Positions 24,850-32,740 of a DNA stretch of 64,000 nucleotides are shown here, in pieces. Source of the DNA: Candidatus Marithrix sp. (lineage in GTDB: Bacteria > Pseudomonadota > Gammaproteobacteria > Beggiatoales > Beggiatoaceae); contig JADGDS010000002.1 of NCBI GenBank assembly GCA_016744775.1, forward strand, positions 62,001 to 126,000, read 5' to 3'. Positions within the stretch are counted from its first letter, which is position 1; the number at the start of each line of letters is the position of its first letter. The notes under the pieces are model-generated. The model searched no databases. It saw only the letters and a list, made by a program, of their open reading frames with translations, and was not told the origin of the DNA. The position numbers were made by a program, and so were the translations under genes.

Positions 24850-25107
24850 AAAACAAGAACTAATAATCCAAAAGACATTGTAAAACATAAATTTCGCTTC
24901 AAAGACAAGATAAAAGTAAAATATGTAAAAAAACTATTACATCAGAAAAAATTTAAACGTGCAAAAATTTTATTTGTTTTACTTGAAATTCCTTATTTTA
25001 TTAGGTATTTATTAAAAAGATATCCTGCTGATGGTTTTTTTCCGCCTTTTGATTTTCTTCCAGGATTGGAACAAAAAAGTCAGTCATCAAAAAAAGATAA
25101 AAAATAA
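24850..25107 (+). pseudogene. In-frame basic tail cut off from the FrhB-like gene by a TAA stop
   Basis: Directly behind the TAA at 24847-24849 the same frame runs open for 85 codons to TAA at 25105. It encodes a Lys/Arg-rich, plausible protein sequence (KYVKKLLHQKKFKRAKILFV, then a YFIRYLLKRYP and PFDFLPGLE stretch). There is no ATG, GTG or good ribosome site, so it is not an independent gene. The simplest reading is a nonsense mutation near the C-terminus of an originally about 459-residue protein; readthrough is an alternative. Confidence 0.6.
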
Positions 25108-25161
25108 GAATAATTGTTTGAGGTTTGATATATCTTTACTATAGATTAATTGGTAATTATT

Positions 25162-27147
25162 ATGCTAATAGAACTTGGAATTATTTTAAGTACTTATACT
25201 AGTTTTCGTCTTTTAGAAAAGAAAAATGAAAAAAAATATAAAATCAGGAAAAACAAGTTTTTACTAGATAGAAAAAATAAAGCATTAACTAAAAAAACTA
25301 ATAAAGAGATAATAAAATCAGAAAAAAACATAGCGGTTCCAGCCAAAAAAGAGCTAAATATTGCCTTCATCAGTTTAGGTTCAGCTATATTACAACCTAT
25401 TTTTTTACCACATTTGGCATTAATCAATGCTATTTTACTAAGTTACAGCAGTTATCCCTATCTAAAAGGAGCTGAAAAGGCATTAAAAAACAAAAAATTT
25501 AGTAATGATGTGCTGGGTGCAGGTTGGACAATATTTGCTGTTGGCAGTGGACAATATTTTGCTGCCGCATTAGGTAATGTTGTTTACCATATCGGTACTG
25601 ATTTTATTGAAAAAACCCGTGACCAATCCCGTCAATCCATTGTCCATATTTTTGACCGACAAGATCGCCAAGTTTGGTTATTAAAAAATAATATTGAAAT
25701 TGAAATCCCACTGTCAAAGGTATTACTTAACGACATTGTGATTGTTAATAGTGGTGAAATGATTCCTGTTGATGGAAAAATTGTGTATGGTGTAGCACGT
25801 ATTGATGAACACATTCTAACGGGTGAATCACAAACTGTAGAAAAATCACAAGATGAACCAGTATTTGCATCAACTTTGTTAATCAGTGGCACAATTCATA
25901 TTCAAGTTGAAAAAGCAGGCAACGACACCGCTGTTGCAAAGATTGAAAAAGTACTCAATCAAACCACTGATTTCAAAAGCACCTTGCAACTTAAAGGCGA
26001 AGAATGGGCAGATAAATCAGCCCCTTATTTATTAGGGACAGCAGGATTAACCGCCGTAACTTTTGGTTTTGCACCTGCTGCCGCTGTTTTAGTTGCCAAC
26101 TTTGGTTATCAAATAAGAATGGTTACGCCGTTAAGTACCTTGCGTCATCTATCTAAAGCAAGCAAAGCAGGTATTTTAATCAAAGACGGGCGTTCCTTGG
26201 AGCGATTAAATGATATTGACACCATTTTATTTGATAAAACAGGTACATTAACCGAGGAACAACCGCAAGTGGGTGAAATTATCAGTTGGGGAAATTATAG
26301 TTCAGAAGAAATTTTAAGATGTGCTGCCACTGCCGAAGTGAAATTAAAACACCCAATTGCCAAAGCGATTTTACAAGCCTATGAGACTTACAATAATCCC
26401 CTAGATGAAATTGATGATGCCCATTATGAAATCGGTTTTGGTACTAAAATACAGCTAAATAAGCAAACCATACGGGTGGGCAGTTTGCGTTTCATGCAAA
26501 ATGAAGGTTTGCAATGGGATGACGAAAAACAAGCCACACTTGAACCTATTTATCAACAAGGACATTCTATCGTCATGGTTGGCATTGATAATAAAATTGC
26601 AGGTGCAATTGAAATTAAACCCACCATTCGCTCTGAAATACCCCAATTAATTAAACAACTCAAAAAACGGGGTATAAAACATCTGATGATTGTTTCAGGC
26701 GACCACAGCAAACCCACTCATCAACTCGCCGAAAAATTAGGTATTCCCGAATATTCTGCTGAAGTTCTACCGGAAAATAAAGCGACAATTGTCAGTGAGT
26801 TACAACAACAAGGACGTAAAGTGTGTTTTATCGGTGATGGCATCAACGATACCATCGCCATGAAACAAGCCGATGTTTCTATTTCCTTACAAGGTGCATC
26901 AACTATTGCCACCGATACAGCGGATGTTATCTTAATGAATGGTGACTTAACTCACCTTAATTCACTGTTTAATATTGCCGACAGCACCAACAGTATCATG
27001 AAAAAAAGTGCCGCAATGGTTATTTTACCAGCAGGTCTTATTTTAATAGGCAGTATTGGTTTTCAAATGGGTTTATTAGTGGCGGTTGTTATAAAACAAA
27101 GTTTTTTAGGGGCAAATATACTGTATGTACTGAAACGTTCTAAATAA
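25162..27147 (+). CDS. P1B-like P-type ATPase without a CPC motif (first of two)
   Basis: 661 residues from ATG at 25162 (an in-frame TTG lies four codons upstream). The catalytic parts are complete: TGES (about residue 220), DKTGTLT (about 358), the P1B-type HP dipeptide (LKHPIAKA) and GDGINDT. However, the helix that in heavy-metal pumps carries CPC, SPC or TPC reads QIRMVTPLSTLRHL, with no cysteine. No N-terminal metal-binding domain or CXXC is present; the N-terminus is one helix plus a Lys-rich stretch. The transported ion is therefore unclear. It is followed by a repeat copy and by a second, related ATPase. Confidence 0.85.
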   Translation: MLIELGIILSTYTSFRLLEKKNEKKYKIRKNKFLLDRKNKALTKKTNKEIIKSEKNIAVPAKKELNIAFISLGSAILQPIFLPHLALINAILLSYSSYPYLKGAEKALKNKKFSNDVLGAGWTIFAVGSGQYFAAALGNVVYHIGTDFIEKTRDQSRQSIVHIFDRQDRQVWLLKNNIEIEIPLSKVLLNDIVIVNSGEMIPVDGKIVYGVARIDEHILTGESQTVEKSQDEPVFASTLLISGTIHIQVEKAGNDTAVAKIEKVLNQTTDFKSTLQLKGEEWADKSAPYLLGTAGLTAVTFGFAPAAAVLVANFGYQIRMVTPLSTLRHLSKASKAGILIKDGRSLERLNDIDTILFDKTGTLTEEQPQVGEIISWGNYSSEEILRCAATAEVKLKHPIAKAILQAYETYNNPLDEIDDAHYEIGFGTKIQLNKQTIRVGSLRFMQNEGLQWDDEKQATLEPIYQQGHSIVMVGIDNKIAGAIEIKPTIRSEIPQLIKQLKKRGIKHLMIVSGDHSKPTHQLAEKLGIPEYSAEVLPENKATIVSELQQQGRKVCFIGDGINDTIAMKQADVSISLQGASTIATDTADVILMNGDLTHLNSLFNIADSTNSIMKKSAAMVILPAGLILIGSIGFQMGLLVAVVIKQSFLGANILYVLKRSK

Positions 27148-27199
27148 AACCACTTGGTAAGCGGATTAGTGGTAATAATTTATCACCGTTGGTTCGGGA
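27146..27199. repeat. PBP 3'-end repeat, copy B
   Basis: 54 bases matching 20167-20220 with one mismatch, overlapping the TAA of the first ATPase gene. It is followed after about 20 bases by a decayed start of the aldolase gene, reproducing the order PBP end then aldolase start seen at 20.2-20.4 kb. Confidence 0.92.
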
Positions 27200-27217
27200 T
27201 TTTACGAAGTATAGGAA

Positions 27218-27304
27218 ATGATAAACAATAAAATTGTTGCAAATAAACTCACTAAATTACAACAAAATCATGGTTTATGATCTTTAAAGGCAGTTCCTGA
27301 AGCA
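27218..27304 (+). pseudogene. Remnant of the HpcH/HpaI aldolase 5' end
   Basis: 29 codons from ATG read MINNKIVANKLTKLQQNHGL, stop, SLKAVPEA. They align with the start of the aldolase at 20345 (MKNNKIIALKNKITKLQQDH, then GLLSLKAGTE). An in-frame TGA and loss of the rest make it non-functional. It proves duplication of the PBP-aldolase junction. Confidence 0.88.
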
Positions 27305-27371
27305 ATTTTAATTTGTATGAAACATAAACTAGCAAATCAAAGAGACTTTACTGATTGGCAGTGCCATTTTT

Positions 27372-29271
27372 ATGGGTTTGAAACAGAAACGCCAGCTTAA
27401 AACTTTATCTACTAATGTATTAGTACCACGAAAAACACAACTCGATAATAAGACAAAGCGTTATTTTCAATTAAGTACGGTTGCGGTTGGTATTACGGGA
27501 TTGACACTTATCACACCCATTTTACAACCTGTTAGTCTTGCTTTGTTAGCTTACCTTTGCCTTCCTATTTTTAAGTCCACTTGGGTACAATGGCATAAAA
27601 AAAATAGGGCATGACATGTTAGTAAGCCTATTATTTGCGATAGGCTTTTTTTCTGGTCAATTATTTGCATTAGCCATCGCCTTATTTTTTTACCATCTAG
27701 GTAAAAAAATACTGGCTCAAACGCAAAATCATTCTAAAGCCATGTTAAGTGATTTATTTAATCAACGCATTGATAAAGTTTGGCTTCTTCGCGATCAAGT
27801 AGAATTGGAAGTGCCTTTAGAGACGGTGCGTGAGCATGATTGTGTTGTGGTTAATACGGGCGATATGATACCGATTGATGGAGTGGTAATCGAAGGAATG
27901 TCGCTGGTTGATCAGCAAACCTTAACAGGTGAATCACAACCAGTAGAAAAATTACCACAACATCAGGTATTTGCTGCAACCCAAGTCATTAGCGGACGTA
28001 TTGTGATACGAGTTGAAAAAACAGGGACAGAAACAACAGCAACCAAAATTGCTGAAATGCTCAATCGTACTGCTGATTATAAAGTCGCTTTATTAAGCAA
28101 AGGTGAAACACAAGCCAATCAAATTGCCTTACCATTGATTGCTTTATCGGCAATAACAATGCATTTTTTGGGATTAGTGGCTGCCAGTGGTGTATTGAAT
28201 GCTACTTTTGGCAATCGCTTACAACTCACTGCACCGTTAAGTGTTTTGAACCACCTTAATCTTGCCATGCAAAAAGGTATTATGGTGAAAGATGGACGCG
28301 CCTTGGAAACCTTATCAAAAGTTGATACCATCTTATTTGATAAAACAGGTACATTAACCGCAGAGCAGCCAATAGTAAGCCATATTATTGTTTGTGCTAA
28401 CGATTATCAAGCAGAACAATTGTTAGCACAAGCTGCTGCTGCTGAATCAAAACTAGCCCATCCAATTGCTAAAGCTATTGTTGCCAAAGCACATTCACAG
28501 GGGTTGGTTTTACCGACGATTGATGAATCTGATTTCGAAATAGGTTTAGGTGTTAGCGTCACTATTGACAATAAAATTGTCCGCGTAGGCAGCCTACGTT
28601 TTATGCAACAAAATGAGATTGCAATACCAATAACAATACAACAACAAATGGAAACAGCCTACACAATAGGCAATTCCATCATATTTGTTGCCGCAGAAAA
28701 TGAACTGAAAGGCATCTTAGAAATTGAACCAGCTATTCGCCCTGAAATAAAAGATATGATTGTAAAATTACGCCAACGCTGGATAAAACATCTGGCAATT
28801 GTTTCTGGTGACCATGAAAAATCCACCAAAAAACTGGCAGAACAATTGGAAATGGATGATTATTTTGCTGAAGTGATGCCAGAAGATAAGGCGAAAATTG
28901 TGTCAGGTTTACAGCAACAAGGAGGTACCGTTTGTTTTATTGGCGATGGTATTAATGATGCGATAGCAATTAAACAGGCTGATGTGTCTATCTCTCTTGA
29001 AGGTGCAACCACTATCGCCCGTGATTTAGCCCAAATTGTTTTCATGGATGGTCGTTTAAAACATTTATATCTGCTATTCGATATAGCGACTAGTCTGGAA
29101 AAAAACTTGCAAGACACCGTAAAAACCTTATATACCCCTGTTTTGATCAATTTTGGGGGTACTTTATTTTTTGGCTTTGGCTTAATGATCACTGTGATTA
29201 TTAATAATAGCTCATTATTATTGGCCTTAAGAAAAACCAAACAACATAATTTAGGAAAAATAGATTCATGA
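27372..29271 (+). pseudogene. Second P1B-like ATPase, split by a frameshift at an A8 run
   Basis: The first 80 codons (27372-27614) encode the leading membrane part (YFQLSTVAVGITGLTLITPI) and run into TGA. A second frame (27616-29271, 551 residues) continues with the rest: TGES, DKTGTLT, SKLAHPIAKA and GDGINDA. The switch point is an A8 run (27597-27604). Removing one A joins the frames and gives KKIGHDMLVSLLFAIGFFSG, which aligns residue for residue with KKFSNDVLGAGWTIFAVGSG of the first ATPase. As in that protein, the metal helix lacks CPC (RLQLTAPLSVLNHL). It could be a pseudogene, a sequencing indel or a product of slippage. Confidence 0.85.
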
Positions 29272-29759
29272 TTTCACCCGCTTTTATAGGAAAAATTGCG
29301 ATTCTAGCAGAAACGTATCATGGAGAAAAGCGCGTCTCTATTACACCCCAAATAGCAGAAAGATTAATCAAATCAGGATTAAAAGTTTATGTGGAATTTA
29401 ATGCTGGGATTGCGGCTGGATTTAGCAATGAAGATTATATAGCGAACGGACTAAAATAAAAGTAGAACAGTTGCTCAAAGGGACTTTTATTAAATTACCC
29501 AACGAAGAAATAACAACAGATACTGAATCTGTTTTAAAACAACAACAAACAATTATCAAACAGTGTTGTTATGGATCTTACTGCCAGTGTCGGTGGTAAT
29601 ACAGCAATCACCGTTTTTAATAAAAATGTGTGTACTGCCAATGGCGTGTGGGTTTGTAATAAAAGTAATTATCCAAGTGCAGAAGCTAAACAAGCAAGCA
29701 TAGCTTATGCTAAATGCCTCGCTGAAATTATAAAATCACACGTGAAGTTGCTTCAATAG
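29268..29759 (+). pseudogene. Remnant of NAD(P) transhydrogenase alpha / alanine dehydrogenase-like gene
   Basis: The first 63 codons, starting at ATG overlapping the ATPase stop, read AILAETYHGEKRVSITPQIA and SGLKVYVEFNAGIAAGFSNE, the N-terminus of PntA. They end at a stop at 29459. At about 29565 a later part reappears: VVMDLTASVGGNTAITVFNK and SNYPSAEAKQASIAYAKCLA, matching the conserved NAD-domain segment near the end of that domain. The NAD-binding core in between is deleted. The gene cannot make a working enzyme. Confidence 0.8.
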
Positions 29760-29885
29760 CAAAAACAACAAATGCCAATTATTAGTCGGAGATTCTGATC
29801 AAAAAAAACCACTTGGTAAGCGGATTAGTGGTAATAATTTATCACCGTTGGTTAGGATTATGTTGGATAGTTTAAAATAAAGTAC
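29735..29885 (+). pseudogene. Mosaic remnant of the PBP gene ending in 3'-end repeat copy C
   Basis: Three separate pieces of the PBP gene at 17880 are joined here in the original order. They match the SIGK region (AGTTGCTTCAATAG, compare 19383), a later piece (AACAACAAATGCC, compare 19840) and the last about 100 bases (29780-29885). The final 83 bases differ from copy A at three positions. It is a duplicate of the PBP 3' half with internal deletions. Confidence 0.85.
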
Positions 29886-29894
29886 TTTTTATGC

Positions 29895-29900
29895 TATAAT
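29895..29900 (+). promoter_or_regulatory. Possible -10 box before the secreted protein gene
   Basis: TATAAT preceded by TACTTTTTATGC, the same context as the box at 20291 upstream of the aldolase cluster. No good -35 element is visible (TTAAAA at 17 bases). It seems to be the original promoter downstream of the PBP gene end. Confidence 0.4.
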
Positions 29901-29949
29901 ATGTCTGTGAATATCGTTTATTTAACTATTAAATATATCAGGAAATTTT

Positions 29950-30462
29950 ATGAAGCGCGTAATAATTATATTTTCTTTATTTTTTTCATTAATGTCGGCA
30001 GCTATGTCTTGGGAAAATACTCCCAAGTATAAGGATTCTAAAGTTTATAAAATATATAAAGGGAAAAATCATTCACTGAGAATCGATGGCTTTGGAAGGA
30101 TGTATAAAACCAGATTAAGATATGCAATTAAACATGGAAAGCCTAGTTTTGCAGGTAAATATATTGTTACTGGCTGGGGATGTGGTACCAGTGGTTGTAA
30201 TACAGGAGCAGTAATAAATGCAAAAACTGGAAAGGCAACTCCTTGGCCTGTTGCATTGTCATCTGTTTATCCACTTAAGCCAGAATTTGAAAATGAAGAT
30301 GGACAAGAACACTTATACAGATTAAACAGTCGCTTAATGATATTTGCAGGAAATTTAGACGGGGCTGCAAAAGGAAGTGGAGATGATTCTGTTGAATTTT
30401 ATGATTTTAAAAATGGCAGGTTTATATTTTTAAAGTCAAAGCCATATGGAAAACATAGGTAA
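29950..30462 (+). CDS. Secreted protein with GWGCGTSGC motif, unknown function
   Basis: 170 residues with a signal peptide (VIIIFSLFFSLMSAAMSW). The mature part contains PSFAGKYIVTGWGCGTSGCN and later GAVINAKTGKATPWP and LIFAGNLDG-like segments (here LMIFAGNLDG). Similar small periplasmic proteins with a W-G-C-G-x-x-C core are common in proteobacteria without an assigned role. The paired cysteines suggest a disulfide in the periplasm. It stands alone behind a PBP-end repeat and before a GTAGGGTCGG repeat. Confidence 0.75.
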   Translation: MKRVIIIFSLFFSLMSAAMSWENTPKYKDSKVYKIYKGKNHSLRIDGFGRMYKTRLRYAIKHGKPSFAGKYIVTGWGCGTSGCNTGAVINAKTGKATPWPVALSSVYPLKPEFENEDGQEHLYRLNSRLMIFAGNLDGAAKGSGDDSVEFYDFKNGRFIFLKSKPYGKHR

Positions 30463-30475
30463 ATATTAAAGTATC

Positions 30476-30548
30476 TGTAGGGTCGGTGGAGTTTACGGAA
30501 CCGATCAATAGCTTTGACCCAAAATGGTCGGTTATCACCAACCCTACA
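30476..30548. repeat. TGTAGGGTCGGT inverted repeat
   Basis: The outer arms TGTAGGGTCGGT and ACCAACCCTACA form an imperfect palindrome, with TTTACGGAACCGAT inside. The same words recur at 32128-32153, 32497-32514, 32640-32674 and 57828-57855, always outside intact genes. This is a small dispersed repeat family. Confidence 0.8.
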
Positions 30549-31188
30549 AGGCTTATCTTTTTATCCTTGACTATATACTATCCATATAGTCAAGGATAGA
30601 GAAGTATTTTAAATAAGGTAAACCAAAATATGAAATCAATAATATTAACAATAACTTTATTACCCTTAGCCGCATATGCTTTTGGTCCATCGGGACCACC
30701 GGGTGATCCTTCTACTGCTATGTATAGTATTCCTGATGTTTGTCAGCGTTTAGAGTCTGGTGCTGCTGGTGAGAAGCGGGTTTTTCGTGGTCCAAGTTCT
30801 GCTCCGGGTACTAGAAGTGGTTGTAATTTGAATGAGTTAATGGATAAGGCTCCTGCTATTGATGATTCTAATGGTGCTGTTCCGGGTCATGTTATTGGTA
30901 GTAGGACTTATTGGGGTTTAGTTAATGGTAATTGGGGTTTGCAAACTGGTACTATGCCTGTTCATGGTGCTAAGACTTATGTTCCTCAAGCGGCTGATCA
31001 GGGTATTGCCGCTGGTTATTATCAGGCTGGTGTTGTGAAAGGTGATGCTAATTTAAAGCCTGAAAATATTCGCGCTGGTGTTACTATTTTTGGTGTAGTT
31101 GGTACTTATACTCCAGAACCTGCAACTCCAACTGCTGGCTCTACTTTTCGTGATACTTTGAAGGATGGTAGCTCTGGTCCAGAAATGG

Positions 31189-31231
31189 TTTCGAGGCTAA
31201 AGTTTTTTGAAAAAAAACTTTAGCCTCGAAA
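31189..31231. repeat. Palindromic element inserted in the FGE gene
   Basis: TTTCGAGGCTAAAGTTTTTT and AAAAAAACTTTAGCCTCGAAA face each other around a G. It interrupts what would otherwise read GPEMV-MIPAGSF, the standard start of an FGE domain. The insert length is not a multiple of three and shifts the frame. The words GAGGCTTTAGCCTCG occur in the long repeats at 51016 and 58370. Confidence 0.88.
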
Positions 31232-31778
31232 TGATTCCTGCTGGTTCTTTTAGAATGGGTGATATTCAAGGTGGTGGTGATAGTGATGAACAGCCTGTGC
31301 ATTCTGTTTCTGTAGGGCAGTTTGCTATGGGGAAATTTGAAGTAACCTTTGCTGAATATGATAAGTTTGCTGATGCTACTGGTAGAAGTAAGCCTTCTGA
31401 TAGTGGTTGGGGGCGCGGTAATCGTCCGGTGATTAATGTTTCTTGGAATGATGCGACTGCATATACAGAATGGCTAAGTAGTCAAACTGGTAAACAATAT
31501 CGTTTGCCTACTGAGGCGGAGTGGGAATATGCAGCTCGTGCTGGTACAGAAACCAAATATTGGTGGGGTAATGATATTGGTACAAATAAGGCTAATTGTT
31601 ATGGTGATGATTGTGGAGATAGTTTTGAATATACTTCAGATGTAGGGTATTTTGCAGATAATAAATTTTATTTATATTGTACTCAATATAATTAATATAA
31701 GTGGACTTGCTCTGAATATGAAGGTAAATATAACGGTAAATAAAAAGTGTGTTTAGATAAAAATAGCAATAAAACCCG

Positions 31779-31893
31779 AGTGTTGCGTGGCGGATCGTGG
31801 GACAACGACCCGGGGGGCATTCGTGCCGCCGACCGCAGCAGGAATACCGCAACGACTACCTCGGCTTCCGTGTCGTTCTTGCGGCTGCGTGGA
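31779..31893 (+). other. GC-rich variable-repeat-like end of the FGE gene
   Basis: Base composition jumps from AT-rich to strongly GC-rich exactly over the codons for RVLRGGSWDNDPGGIRAADR and the terminal YRNDYLGFRVVLAAA. This is the segment where DGR variable repeats sit in FGE/CLec target proteins, and it is rich in the Asp/Asn/Gly/Tyr codons that adenine mutagenesis gives. No reverse transcriptase or template repeat was found in the window. Confidence 0.5.
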
Positions 31894-31940
31894 CTAATTA
31901 GCCCTTGGCCCTTTTGCCCTTGTGCCCTTTTTAAGTTTTT

Positions 31941-31979
31941 ATCCTACATTCATAATGTTGAATGTAGGATTTATTTTTT
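31941..31979 (+). terminator. Intrinsic terminator after the FGE pseudogene
   Basis: ATCCTACATTCA (31941-31952) pairs with TGAATGTAGGAT (31959-31970), a 12-bp stem with a 6-nt loop, followed by TTATTTTTT. This has the classic intrinsic terminator form. Confidence 0.75.
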
Positions 31980-31999
31980 GTACTTAAAACAATCAAAAG

Positions 32000-32120
32000 G
32001 CTCGAACCTTGATTTTTAAGGATTAGCCTGATTACCTTGATTTGTTTAAATCAAGCTAATCAAGGAAATCAAGTTAAATCAAGGTTTAAGTAGTTAAAAA
32101 AAGGCTCTAACCTTGATTTA
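32000..32120. repeat. Cluster of AATCAAGG/CCTTGATT words
   Basis: CCTTGATTT appears at 32007, 32035 and 32111, and AATCAAG(G) several times between 32049 and 32095 in the opposite sense, so the region can fold in many ways. Another CCTTGATTTT is near 32288. No gene is visible here. From 32121 to 32316 only a GGTTCCGTAAACTCC repeat (32128-32153) and AT-rich DNA are seen. Confidence 0.7.
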
Positions 32121-32316
32121 AAATAATCGGTTCCGTAAACTCCATCGATCCTACAGCGTCTAATTGTCATCCCGACGAAAGGAGGGATCTTATGCTTTGT
32201 AAATACTAACAATGACAAAGCTTGGCTTTGAACTCCTGATATTCTGTAAATTCTGATTCAGACAATTTTACTTAATTTTTTTTAAACCTTGATTTTATTC
32301 ACACGATCTCACATAA

Positions 32317-32339
32317 TCTCACATTGATTCAATGTGAGA
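32317..32339. repeat. Small inverted repeat TCTCACATTG
   Basis: TCTCACATTG and CAATGTGAGA form a 10-bp stem with an ATT loop; a partial third copy (CTCACATAAT) lies just before. It is followed by AAAAATTATGG, which is not a terminator T-run on the plus strand. Confidence 0.6.
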
Positions 32340-32530
32340 AAAATTATGGATTGGAATAATATTATCTGAGTTTTATCCCTGTTTATATGCAATCCCTGTA
32401 GTGGAAAGCGAAGTCAATTATAAATAAGTTATTGAATAAATTTAATTGTCTTTAGGCCAAAATCTTTATCTGAAAAACTATACAAGCAAAATGGTTGGTT
32501 ATCACCGACCCTACAGCTCATGTTACGCAT

Positions 32531-32616
32531 TGTAGGTTGGGCTGACGAAAGGAAGCCCAACTAATCGTGGAATTGTGGTGAAATTGTTGGGCTTCCTTTC
32601 GTCAGCCCAACCTACA
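32531..32616. mobile_element. MITE-like element with 31-bp perfect terminal inverted repeats
   Basis: A 31-nt arm starting TGTAGGTTGGGCTGACGAAA is exactly complementary to 32586-32616, around a 24-nt spacer. It encodes nothing. The GTAGGTTGGGCTGACG word with flanking AT sequence resembles non-autonomous palindromic elements common in large sulfur bacteria and cyanobacteria. No transposase is present nearby. Confidence 0.75.
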
Positions 32617-32639
32617 TAATATATCACAGATAGAAGCCT

Positions 32640-32674
32640 TGTAGGGTCGGTTCCGTAAACTCCACCGATCCTAC
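32640..32674. repeat. TGTAGGGTCGG repeat copy
   Basis: TGTAGGGTCGGTTCCGTAAA and the following CTCCACCGATCCTACT form an inverted repeat of the same family as 30476-30548. The gap 32617-32740 holds otherwise only AT-rich DNA and the leader of the caspase-like pseudogene. Confidence 0.75.
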
Positions 32675-32740
32675 TTTCCTTACTTTGAACTCCAGAGTAT
32701 TAAGTGATATAATAGCCAATAATCCCAAAAGGATTCAAAA

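Larger units (their letters stand above)
30630..31901 (+). pseudogene. Broken secreted FGE-sulfatase / C-type-lectin-fold gene with DGR-like 3' end
   Basis: Reading across frames gives one protein: a signal peptide (IILTITLLPLAAYA), then a phage-tail-fibre-like stretch (GYYQAGVVKGDANLKPENIR and AGVTIFGVVGTY). An FGE-sulfatase domain follows: MIPAGSFRMGD, PVHSVSVGQFAMGKFEVTF, NVSWNDATAYTEWLS and YRLPTEAEWEYAARAGTETK. The frame is broken by a 41-43-bp palindrome at 31189-31231. Stops lie at 31693 and 31740, and a frameshift near 31848 comes before the true end YRNDYLGFRVVLAAAWTN at 31901. Such domains are typical displayed targets of diversity-generating retroelements. Here the gene is no longer translatable as one chain. 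Confidence 0.82.

Noticed and set aside
25162-29271. Kdp or calcium-type P-type ATPases
   Set aside because: The HP dipeptide, the DKTGTLT context and the helix layout fit the P1B class better; no KdpA/KdpC or P2-type M4 PEGL motif is seen.
32000-32740. Possible CRISPR array in the repeat-rich intergenic region
   Set aside because: Repeats are short, occur in both orientations and are irregularly spaced, with no unique spacers of constant length and no cas genes.
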